Of a stretch of DNA of 8,694 bases, positions 1 through 5,813 are shown one piece after another (positions within the stretch are counted from its first letter, which is position 1; each line of letters starts with the position of its first letter). The stretch is taken from assembly GCA_002454845.1 (NCBI GenBank), contig DKJQ01000052.1, forward strand, positions 1 through 8,694. Direction: 5' to 3'. Origin of the DNA: Ignavibacteria bacterium UBA6688. GTDB taxonomy: Bacteria > Bacteroidota > Ignavibacteria > UBA10030. The translations under genes were made by a program, and so were the position numbers. The notes beneath the pieces were generated by a model. It worked only from the letters and a program-made list of their open reading frames with translations, did no database searches and had not been told where the DNA came from.

Positions 1-110
1 AGGGTATTGGATTCATCGACGGGGGGGTTGGTGCGTTCCGGCTGAACCGCCTGCATTCCAAGGAAGACGACTGCCAGAACGATACCGATCCACTTCAACG
101 CTTTTTTCAT
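1..110 (-). CDS. Haem-binding domain protein, N-terminal fragment
   Basis: Only the first 36 codons lie in the window; the gene runs off the left edge. It starts at ATG 110-108 with a GGGAG Shine-Dalgarno core five bases upstream. The fragment has a short basic start (MKKALKW), a hydrophobic helix at about residues 8-22 and then QPERTNPPVDES. A membrane anchor followed by an 'ERTNPPV' segment is typical of the small periplasmic Haem_bd family of Bacteroidota and relatives, in which a CxxCH haem motif follows further on. That motif would be outside the window, so haem binding is inferred from the N-terminus only. The gene is separated from its upstream neighbour by a terminator and about 350 non-coding bases, so it probably has its own promoter. 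Confidence 0.7.
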   Translation of the reverse strand, partial: MKKALKWIGIVLAVVFLGMQAVQPERTNPPVDESNT

Positions 111-460
111 ACTCTCTCCCAACAATTTGAAGGTGAAACCCTCGAGGCGTTCCTAAGATCGATAATTCTTCAACCTTTCGCCACAGGAAAATGGAGAATG
201 CGGATTTGGAGATTGGAATTTGGGATTTATCAGGGTTGGTTCCCGGTCGGGATCATGGAAAGATCTTGCTCTTCCCCTCCTTGTCAATGCGCCTAACCCT
301 CACACTGGAGATCCCTCCGTATTCCAGGAGCCGCAGGTACCTGTTCGGAGCAACGAGTCCGCCCGTGGGTGTCCAGCCGGGTTGGGTCCGGACCACTGTT
401 CCCACACTGTCAGGTCCCGATTTGGTTGTCGGTATGATACCGTGGAGGGGCAAAGGGTTT
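111..460. other. Gene-free stretch upstream of the haem-binding gene
   Basis: I see no convincing gene in these 350 bases. Open frames exist on both strands. On the minus strand the frame that starts at 540 would read through the terminator. On the plus strand the frame from 191 overlaps the 3' end of the dioxygenase gene antisense and resembles no family I know. The stretch holds a perfect 10-base palindrome GGTCCGGACC (385-394) and an A/G-rich piece near 190-230 with repeated GGATTT/GGAATTT words. It should contain the promoter of the haem-binding gene, but I could not choose a -35/-10 pair with any confidence. Confidence 0.5.
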
Positions 461-500
461 GAAAAAGAGGAGCCGGGTTCAAGGGCCCGGCTCTTTTCTT
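461..500 (-). terminator. Bidirectional intrinsic terminator
   Basis: GAGCCGGG (470-477) pairs perfectly with CCCGGCTC (486-493) around an eight-base loop. The stem has an A-run on its left (463-467) and a T-run on its right (494-497), so it can terminate transcripts from either strand. It lies 40 bases past the stop codon of the dioxygenase gene and is best read as the end of the YceI/unknown/dioxygenase unit. Confidence 0.85.
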
Positions 501-539
501 GCGAAAGTCGACATACCGCCCAGTCCGGGTGGGTGAGCA

Positions 540-1112
540 CTACCGGGCATCCAGAATAATATCCCTCTCACAGCGCAGCAGACCACCCTTCTCTTTGCGG
601 AGCTTCATGACGTAGGAAAAACTCCCGTCGCGGGAGGGACGTTGCTGGTCGTCGGAAGAAAGAAACGGATCCCCCTCGAACAGAAAATCATCCAACCACC
701 GCGCGGGTCCGTTTTCCGGGACGATCACGAGATGGATGTGCGCAGACTGGCGTCTGTTGGGGTAGGAACCGGGCTTGATGGTCCGGATCTCATACCGCCC
801 ATTCTTATCTGTCCTGAACCAGCCGTTGATCCTCGGCCTCTGCCAGCTCCCGTCATCACTGTTATATACTCCCGTCGCATCCGTCTGATACACATAGAGA
901 AGTACACCGGCAGCCGGAGTTTTGCCGTCGCGGGAATAAAATGTACCGTTTATGATCAACTGCTCACCCGGTTCTTTTTCGGAGACCAGAGTGGCGGACG
1001 ACGTGATGGTCTTCGGCCGTTCGGGAAGAGGAAAAACTTCCTGGGCAAGGAGTTTGCCGGCAACGACTGCCTGTAAGAGTAGTGAGGAAAGAAGTATGGT
1101 TTGAAGTTTCAT
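540..1112 (-). CDS. Secreted intradiol ring-cleavage dioxygenase-like protein
   Basis: This 190-residue protein has a signal peptide at about 1-24 (hydrophobic core, LLAQ before the cut), so it is probably periplasmic or exported. The rest matches the intradiol dioxygenase fold, whose members (catechol 1,2- and protocatechuate 3,4-dioxygenases) open catechol rings between the hydroxyls using non-haem Fe(III). All four iron ligands can be placed: Tyr83 in GVYN, Tyr117 in KPGSYP, and His125 and His127 in AHIH. The segment GWFRTDKNGRYEIRTIKPG is the usual core. The active-site arginine of protocatechuate dioxygenase, three residues before the first His, is Gln122 here, although Arg121 is adjacent. 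It is shorter than true catabolic enzymes, and no aromatic pathway genes are nearby, so the substrate is unknown. ATG 1112 has an AGGAG ribosome site. It lies 21 bases after the small gene upstream and is followed by a terminator. Confidence 0.85.
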   Translation of the reverse strand: MKLQTILLSSLLLQAVVAGKLLAQEVFPLPERPKTITSSATLVSEKEPGEQLIINGTFYSRDGKTPAAGVLLYVYQTDATGVYNSDDGSWQRPRINGWFRTDKNGRYEIRTIKPGSYPNRRQSAHIHLVIVPENGPARWLDDFLFEGDPFLSSDDQQRPSRDGSFSYVMKLRKEKGGLLRCERDIILDAR

Positions 1113-1133
1113 GAGTCCGGCTCCTGAGAAAAG

Positions 1134-1532
1134 TTATGGTTTTATGAGCTGCTCGCGTCCGTCCTTACCGACCACCTTGAGGAAACTTCCCGTATCCCTG
1201 GCAAAGATCTGAACGCCCCCTTTTTCGGAGTCATCAGAAAGGCCGAGCGCCGAGCCGTTCTCTGCGGCGGTCAGTTTCACGACCGGCCCGCTTTTCGGAT
1301 CGGTCAGGCGCAAAAGGACCGTTTCCGGGTAATCCCGCCCGTCAACCGTAACCGGAGGTTGCACCGAGATGCTGGCGCGGATCCGTCCGGCGGCGTCCAC
1401 AATCTCGAGCGCTCGACCGCGGAGAATCTGCCCGGAACTACCGGCGGTTGCAGGCCGCACGTATGCGAGGATAACCATCATGATGATCAGATTAAGAAGC
1501 GTGAGAGCGATTGCAGTTCGTTGAAGTTTCAT
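1134..1532 (-). CDS. Small membrane-anchored protein of unknown function
   Basis: I do not recognise a named family for this 132-residue protein. It has one hydrophobic helix at about residues 8-30, ending in PATAG, which could be a signal peptide or an uncleaved anchor. The rest would then lie outside the cytoplasmic membrane. The soluble part looks rich in short beta strands: RALEIVDAAGRIRASISV (about 40-57), then VLLRLTD, VVKLTA, GVQIFARD and FLKVVGKDG. The pattern of turns is like a small beta-sheet or beta-propeller-blade fold. There are no cysteines, histidines or evident catalytic residues. ATG 1532 is preceded by AAGGAG at good spacing. The gene lies between the YceI gene and the dioxygenase gene on the same strand with a 21-base gap to the latter, so co-transcription is likely. 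Its first 12 coding bases are identical to those of the dioxygenase gene (both begin MKLQ). Confidence 0.75.
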   Translation of the reverse strand: MKLQRTAIALTLLNLIIMMVILAYVRPATAGSSGQILRGRALEIVDAAGRIRASISVQPPVTVDGRDYPETVLLRLTDPKSGPVVKLTAAENGSALGLSDDSEKGGVQIFARDTGSFLKVVGKDGREQLIKP

Positions 1533-1563
1533 GATGCGTCTCCTTGGTCTAAACTATTTACAA

Positions 1564-1628
1564 GAATCGATTGCCACAAAGAAATATTCTTTCTTTGTGA
1601 TTTCTGTGCCTTTTTGTGGCAATCATTC
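1564..1628. repeat. Intergenic inverted repeat with two alternative hairpins
   Basis: GATTGCCACAAA (1569-1580) is perfectly inverted at 1613-1624. The stem extends by GAAT/ATTC across one unpaired position (1568). The same left arm can instead form a perfect ten-base hairpin, CACAAAG-AAA (1575-1584) with TTTCTTTGTG (1590-1599), around a five-base loop. The two pairings exclude each other. On the minus strand the sequence reads as about three spaced copies of CACARA-type words roughly ten bases apart. It lies between the YceI gene and the small unknown gene, upstream of the latter's ribosome site. It may be a dispersed repeat, a processing or stability element, or an attenuator. Confidence 0.75.
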
Positions 1629-1646
1629 TCAACGCCTTTTGTCGTT

Positions 1647-2267
1647 CTATTGTCTTGCCGTGATGGCGGGACTGTTTGCGCCGATCAGAAGGTGGATCGT
1701 GACTTCGCTTCCGACCATCGTTGTCCCGGAGGGTCCGACATTGAAATCGAACCGGTTCAGCGCAAAGGTCGATTCAAAGCCGGCAATATGGCCGACCGAC
1801 TGATTTGCAAAATGCACTCCAAGAACCTTTACCGGTATGGTGATGCGTTTCGTTCTCCCCTTGATGGTGATGTCTCCTTCAACCATCATCATGTTGTTCT
1901 CCGCGGGCCGGCTGCCGACGCTTCGAAAGGTCATCGTTGCGTACCGGCGAACGTCGAAGTAATCGTCCGAACGGAGGGCGCTGTCTCTCCCCTCATTGCG
2001 GCTGTCGATGCTTGCCGTCCGGATCGTAAAATCGACCTTCGTTGCCGTCTGATCCTCCGGGTTATGATACACCGTCCCACTGAAATCACGAAAGCGTCCC
2101 TCTTCTTTTACGACGAGCCACTTATAAACGGAAAACCCGACATTGCTATCCTCCTGCCTCACCTGATACTCTCTTCCCCCCGATTGTCCAAAGGCGAAAG
2201 GAGCAACGAACAGAAGCGCGCAGAAGGTGCCTGAAAGAACCAATCTCATTGATTGACGGGATGCCAT
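1647..2267 (-). CDS. YceI-like periplasmic lipid-binding family protein
   Basis: I place the start at ATG 2267, giving 206 residues, because GAGGAGG lies six bases upstream. An upstream in-frame start at 2321 has no such site. A signal peptide covers about residues 1-28 (MRLVLSGTFCALLF core, FAFGQ before the cut). The mature part follows the YceI pattern: YQVRQEDSNVGFSVYKW near the N-terminus, then GRFRDFSGTV, VDFTIRTASIDSRNEGRD, YFDVRRYATMTF, GDITIKGRTKRITIPV and a final FNVGPSGTTMVGSEVTIHL. YceI proteins form a lipocalin-like beta-barrel that binds isoprenoid chains such as quinone precursors; the ligand here is not known. It is the first gene of the YceI/unknown/dioxygenase unit. The 114-base gap downstream holds a hairpin repeat. 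No upstream promoter could be chosen with confidence. Confidence 0.9.
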   Translation of the reverse strand: MASRQSMRLVLSGTFCALLFVAPFAFGQSGGREYQVRQEDSNVGFSVYKWLVVKEEGRFRDFSGTVYHNPEDQTATKVDFTIRTASIDSRNEGRDSALRSDDYFDVRRYATMTFRSVGSRPAENNMMMVEGDITIKGRTKRITIPVKVLGVHFANQSVGHIAGFESTFALNRFDFNVGPSGTTMVGSEVTIHLLIGANSPAITARQ

Positions 2268-2371
2268 GCCAACCTCCTCGGTGATGACAGATATTGAATT
2301 GCTTGTGATGAACCCTGGCACAAGCTATGATTCCGGTGGAGGAGAGAAGGTTTGAATTGGGGGGGGAGATA

Positions 2372-2560
2372 CACCGCAGAGGCACGGAGGGCACAGAGAA
2401 GAAAAGAACCGAACAAGTAGAACGCCGACAAGGGGGGGGAAATTGATAACTACAAATCTAAAGTGGAGAAAAGATGCTACTGAGAATCTGTTTTTTCCTC
2501 TTTGATCCGCTTCCTGAGCGTTCCCCTGCTTTGCTCTGCGTTCTCCGTGACTCTGCGGTG
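2372..2560. repeat. Long intergenic inverted-repeat element (CACCGCAGAG family)
   Basis: The left arm (2372-2398) begins CACCGCAGAG and continues with CACGGAG and CACAGAG. The right arm (2534-2560), read on the minus strand, begins CACCGCAGAG and continues with CACGGAG and CGCAGAG. The arms thus match in 9-base steps with differing spacer bases and enclose about 135 bases. The interior shows no gene and contains an A-rich part, an eight-G run (2432-2439) and a T-rich part. The element fills most of the 312-base gap between the flavin reductase and YceI genes. Its periodic CNCRGAG words look like dispersed intergenic repeats I recall from environmental Bacteroidota-type genomes; that comparison is from memory. 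The long loop makes it a poor intrinsic terminator. Confidence 0.7.
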
Positions 2561-2579
2561 CCAGTTTTTTAGAGAGGAT

Positions 2580-3200
2580 TCAGAACTTGGGGCGATTCAT
2601 GGTGAAGACACGGCCGATGGTCGCATACTCATTGTCACCGAGCCGAGCAATGGGTTTTGAAAGGAGGGGGTCAACGAGTCCATTTGGGCGAAGAATGCCC
2701 TCTTGCACATGGAACCGGATGACTTCCCCCAACACAAGTGTGGAGGATGTTCCTTCGACGGGAACGATCTGCCTGACCTTCGCTTCCATGGCGGCGGGAG
2801 CATCGGCGACGCGCGGCGGTTTGACATCGATGGAGGGAAGAGAGGTGAGCTGCAACACCTCAAACTCGTTGGTCTCCGGCGGCCAATCGCCCGAGGTGAT
2901 GTTCATGGCTTCAGCAAGCTCTTCGCTGACGATATTGATCACAAACTCCCCCGTCTCCTGCAGGTTCCTTAACGTATCCTTCGGCCCCGTCCCTTTCTGC
3001 CCGATTGCCAGCATCACGATAAGCGGCCTGGTGGCGACGGCGTTGAAGAAGGAAAAAGGGGCAAGGTTCACCTTCCCACGACTGTCGATGGAGGAGACCC
3101 ATGCGATGGGGCGCGGGGCTACGAGACTTTGAAAAAGTCTGTAGGCGCCGGCAGGTTCCATCTCGGATGGAATGAGGGAAAGCGGATCCTTGTTGTTCAC
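2580..3200 (-). CDS. Flavin reductase-like FMN-binding split-barrel protein
   Basis: This 206-residue protein matches the flavin reductase-like domain, a split-barrel that binds FMN and in characterised members passes electrons from NAD(P)H to flavin, often for a partner monooxygenase. Family hallmarks are RPIAWVSSIDSRG (about 30-42), NLAPFSFFNAVATRPLIVML (about 45-64), KDTLRNLQETGEFVINIV (about 74-91), an N-ITSGDWPP segment, and VLGEVIRFHV near residue 155. These are the FMN-phosphate and barrel contact regions. No monooxygenase is adjacent, so the redox partner is unknown. The most upstream usable start is GTG 3200; it gives the normal family N-terminus but has no good Shine-Dalgarno site. 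ATG 3161 would trim 13 residues and also lacks one. The gene has gaps of about 300 bases on both sides and is likely transcribed alone, probably from the promoter proposed at 3302-3329. Confidence 0.88.
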   Translation of the reverse strand: MNNKDPLSLIPSEMEPAGAYRLFQSLVAPRPIAWVSSIDSRGKVNLAPFSFFNAVATRPLIVMLAIGQKGTGPKDTLRNLQETGEFVINIVSEELAEAMNITSGDWPPETNEFEVLQLTSLPSIDVKPPRVADAPAAMEAKVRQIVPVEGTSSTLVLGEVIRFHVQEGILRPNGLVDPLLSKPIARLGDNEYATIGRVFTMNRPKF

Positions 3201-3509
3201 GGATTTGATTTCTTGTTGACCGGGTGGCGAGTGAGGGTTCCGGTTGCGGTGAGCCGCTCAGGTAAGCTCCGGAGGTGCGCTCCACTGGCTCTTCCTGTTT
3301 CAAAATACAATCTTTCTTTGCGAAGTCAAGCAGTCCCGCAAAAATCTATCTCCTGAAATGAGACAAGTGCGTCGATGCGAGACATGCGGTGGGTGGCTTG
3401 AAGCCCATCTCCATGATCGCTCGGAAGGATTTGCAGAACCGATCCCGGGTTTGCCCTCGGCAGGGGCGGGCAAGTCGTGTAGATTTTTTCAACATCTCTT
3501 CGGGACACC
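3201..3509. other. Gene-free gap upstream of the flavin reductase gene
   Basis: These 309 bases between the MFS stop and the flavin reductase start hold no convincing gene. A 60-codon minus-strand frame from GTG 3508 lacks a ribosome site and has no recognisable protein features. The right part (3360-3509) should contain the 3' end of the MFS transcript, but I see no clear hairpin with a U-tract. The left part contains the candidate promoter and a leader of about 95 bases. Confidence 0.5.
3302..3329 (-). promoter_or_regulatory. Candidate sigma-70-type promoter of the flavin reductase gene
   Basis: On the minus strand TTGACT (3329-3324) is followed after 16 bases by TATTTT (3307-3302). Both hexamers are close to the sigma-70 consensus and the surrounding bases are A/T-rich. 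Transcription would begin near 3295 and leave an untranslated leader of about 95 bases before GTG 3200. The match is by eye only. Confidence 0.45.
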
Positions 3510-4712
3510 CTATGAGTACACGGTATTGTTCTTCGATGACACTATGTACACCAGGACCCCAAGAAGTCCAACCCCAAACGCGACCAGAAAAGGGAGTTCA
3601 ACCGAATACTGCCAGAGGAAACCACCGAAAGCCCCCGCGGGAACAACGAGAAGGTTTCTGATCGTATAGTAAACGCCCACTGAGCGCCCCATTTGTGCCG
3701 GGTCGGCAAGATCGGTGATGATGGATTTTCGCGCGGGCTCGCCGAACTCCTTCAATCCGCCGATGAGAAACGCGAGTACCAACAGCGGGAGGGAGTCTGC
3801 AAGATAAACCGCCAGGGGAAATATCGCGAAGGCTATGAACGTCAGGATGACCGGCAGCCGCCGTCCCTGTACGTCCGCGAGCTTTCCTGCTGGCAGATAG
3901 AGAGTGATCGCGATTGCTTGTTGGAGGGCGTACATCACTCCGTACCATCCGGGTGAAAAGTGTTGAACGCTGATGACATACAGAACAACGAACGCTCCGG
4001 CAATCCCCTCGCCGATACGGATGAAGCATTCCGCAACCAGGAGTTGTTTGAGCGGTGCCGGCATCCCGTTAAAAACTCTCAAGGGGGAGGTTTTGGAAAA
4101 CTTTGCGTCCTCCGCCGCGGGCTCCTTATAACCGCGTCGCTGAAAAAGGAACACGGCGATTGCGATAAGGACCGTCACACCCAGTGCCGCCCTCATGCCG
4201 GCAACAACTCCAATGCCCCCAATGATCAATCCGCCGAGCGGCGCGGCGATGACGCGCGGGACCCTCACGAGTATCGATTGCACACTGAAGGCAATCCCCC
4301 GTTTGCCTGCCGGTAATGCCTCCGCGATGACGGCAAAGGTCGCCGGGAAGGCACCGGCCTTCCAGGCCATTACAAGCAGAATTCCAGCGAACACGACTCC
4401 CCAGTGTGTGGCGCTCGCGATGACAACGTACCCGCCCAAGGCGATGAGAGTAAACAGCATCAGTGCCTGCTTGCGGCCGAACCGGTCGTTCACCCAACCC
4501 CCGGGGTACTGATAGATTCCGTCAAGGAAATCCCTGAACGAGTAGACTAATCCAACCGCAAACCCGCTTGCACCCAGGGCGGTAAGGTACAAAGGGAGGT
4601 ACGCCAGCCACAGCTCTTCACCGAGTCCGAGACCAAAGAGACTTCCTCCCAGGACCGCGACGTTTCGGTTGAGGCTGAGGAATTCGGAACCTTTTTTAAA
4701 GAACTGTTTCAT
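3510..4712 (-). CDS. Major facilitator superfamily (MFS) transporter
   Basis: With start ATG 4712 this is a 400-residue polytopic membrane protein with about 12 hydrophobic helices in two halves joined by a charged loop (about 191-215). The first half carries the MFS motif A between helices 2 and 3, GGWVNDRFGRK (71-81). The second half has the matching degenerate repeat GKLADVQGRR (276-285). Length and layout are typical of MFS. The family moves small solutes with a proton or other gradient; the cargo cannot be told from sequence, though drug- or metabolite-efflux-like members have this layout. The frame is open to TTG 4760 and includes ATG 4736, but these lie in or above a terminator hairpin and lack ribosome sites. 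ATG 4712 gives the normal MFS N-terminus but also lacks a Shine-Dalgarno sequence. It may be related to the esterase/creatininase unit upstream or be transcribed separately. Confidence 0.9.
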   Translation of the reverse strand: MKQFFKKGSEFLSLNRNVAVLGGSLFGLGLGEELWLAYLPLYLTALGASGFAVGLVYSFRDFLDGIYQYPGGWVNDRFGRKQALMLFTLIALGGYVVIASATHWGVVFAGILLVMAWKAGAFPATFAVIAEALPAGKRGIAFSVQSILVRVPRVIAAPLGGLIIGGIGVVAGMRAALGVTVLIAIAVFLFQRRGYKEPAAEDAKFSKTSPLRVFNGMPAPLKQLLVAECFIRIGEGIAGAFVVLYVISVQHFSPGWYGVMYALQQAIAITLYLPAGKLADVQGRRLPVILTFIAFAIFPLAVYLADSLPLLVLAFLIGGLKEFGEPARKSIITDLADPAQMGRSVGVYYTIRNLLVVPAGAFGGFLWQYSVELPFLVAFGVGLLGVLVYIVSSKNNTVYS

Positions 4713-4717
4713 GGGAT

Positions 4718-4753
4718 AAAAAGAAGTGCGACGCATGGAATCATACGTCGCAC
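4718..4753 (-). terminator. Intrinsic terminator or attenuator before the MFS gene
   Basis: In minus-strand RNA, GUGCGACGUAUG pairs with CAUGCGUCGCAC, a 12-base-pair stem with one U-G pair and a four-base loop. It is followed directly by UUCUUUUU. This is a near-ideal intrinsic terminator for the secreted hydrolase gene that stops at 4822. The U-run ends only five bases before the MFS start codon ATG 4712, so it could also control MFS expression. No T-run follows on the plus strand, so it acts in one direction. Confidence 0.85.
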
Positions 4754-4821
4754 AGGCCAATGAATCGTTGAATGAAAGTTGTTGAATGGCTGGAAGGGGA
4801 ACCCTCCCGCCCGGGGGAACA

Positions 4822-5745
4822 TCACTGTGTTATTCGATGTTGTTGAAGGAATGCCTTGATCCCTGAAAAAATTCTGAGCATGTCCTCCCGGGAGAACCCA
4901 CCATGCCTCCCCCCGGGGATGGTGATAAACTCGTTCGGGACACCGGCCTTATTTAAGGCCTCGTGCAAACGGACGGCATGGGTGTAGGGGACGAGCTGAT
5001 CTCTGTCGCCGTGAACGGTGAAGATGGGGGGGAGATCCTTGCGGACCATGTGGATGGGGGAGAGGCGTTTTGCCAGCTCGTCACGGTTCGGGAGACTCCC
5101 GAACCATGAGAGGGCATACTTCTGCATATTCGGACCGGCGAACAGGTCGTTGACGTCCGTGATCCCGAACCAGTTCACAATGGCCGCAACCTTCGGTTGG
5201 CCGCCGAACGTATCCCAGTCGGGAACATTATCGAATCCGGCAGCCGAAGTCAGCATCCCCGTGGTAAGCGCCAGATGCCCTCCGGCCGAACCGCCGGTGA
5301 CGATCACCTTCGTGGTGTCGAACCCGTACGTTTTCGCGTTCAGGAAAACCCATCGGAGCGCGAGCCGGCAATCCTCCACGGCTGCGGGGGCAAGCGAGAC
5401 TTTGGCAAGACGGTACTCGACGTTCACCACGGCGAATCCCATCTCAAGATAGGGGAGGAAGGAAAGCATGGAGGATTCCTTGTTCTCGACGACCCATCCT
5501 CCACCGTGAATGAAGATGACGGTCGGGACAGGAACCGAAGCGTTGCGTGTCGCATAGACATCGAGCTTGCACTCGAAATTGTTCGCGACCGAATAGGTGA
5601 TGTTGGGGACGACCCGGTAGCGGCTGGCGAGGTCAACGCTCCATGCCGCCGTTTCCGAAAGTTGTGCGAGGGAAACGGTTGAGAATAGTATGAACAGAAC
5701 AACCGATGCCGTCCAACGATACGTGGAGGAATGCTTTGTTGTCAT
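4822..5745 (-). CDS. Secreted alpha/beta-hydrolase (esterase/lipase type)
   Basis: This 307-residue protein has a signal peptide at about 1-28 (hydrophobic 11-26, LAQ before the cut) and an alpha/beta-hydrolase domain of the BD-FAE/hormone-sensitive-lipase-like kind. Its parts can be read in order: oxyanion-hole motif HGGGW (80-84), nucleophile elbow GGSAGGH with Ser153, acid residue Asp249 in HGDRDQLVPY, and catalytic His281 in GGRHGGF. It should hydrolyse ester bonds, perhaps acyl groups on sugars or small alcohols, outside the cytoplasm; the substrate cannot be told from sequence. Dipeptidyl peptidase-like enzymes share some motifs but usually carry an extra N-terminal propeller, which is absent. 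ATG 5745 is preceded by AGAGGA at good spacing. The gene follows the creatininase-family gene by 68 bases and ends in a strong terminator, so the two probably form one transcript. Confidence 0.9.
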   Translation of the reverse strand: MTTKHSSTYRWTASVVLFILFSTVSLAQLSETAAWSVDLASRYRVVPNITYSVANNFECKLDVYATRNASVPVPTVIFIHGGGWVVENKESSMLSFLPYLEMGFAVVNVEYRLAKVSLAPAAVEDCRLALRWVFLNAKTYGFDTTKVIVTGGSAGGHLALTTGMLTSAAGFDNVPDWDTFGGQPKVAAIVNWFGITDVNDLFAGPNMQKYALSWFGSLPNRDELAKRLSPIHMVRKDLPPIFTVHGDRDQLVPYTHAVRLHEALNKAGVPNEFITIPGGRHGGFSREDMLRIFSGIKAFLQQHRITQ

Positions 5746-5813
5746 GGTTTTTCCTCTTGGTTTGACGAGTGATGTTGTTGCCGGAGCGGAAACCGGAAGC
5801 GCAGCGGGCTTCT

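Noticed and set aside
253..540. Minus-strand frame from GTG 540, next to the dioxygenase stop
   Set aside because: It would have to be read through the strong terminator at 461-500 and has no ribosome site. The protein-like end alone is not enough to call a gene.
191..559. Plus-strand open frame of 122 codons in the gap near the left end
   Set aside because: It runs through the terminator stem into the 3' end of the dioxygenase gene, and the product resembles nothing I know.
1359..2234. Long plus-strand open frame of 291 codons
   Set aside because: It lies antisense over the small unknown gene and the YceI gene, which have clear ribosome sites and family motifs. Its own translation shows no family features.
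2372..2560. CRISPR-like periodic repeats
   Set aside because: The repeated words are only about seven bases, steps are about nine bases, there are no spacers of constant length, and no cas gene is present.
540..3200. Aromatic-compound degradation cluster (dioxygenase plus flavin reductase)
   Set aside because: No monooxygenase, decarboxylase, lactone isomerase or regulator is present. The dioxygenase is exported while the reductase is cytoplasmic, and repeats and gaps separate them.
3326..3508. Minus-strand 60-codon frame after the MFS gene
   Set aside because: It has a GTG start without a ribosome site, no recognisable motifs, and overlap with the proposed promoter at 3302-3329.
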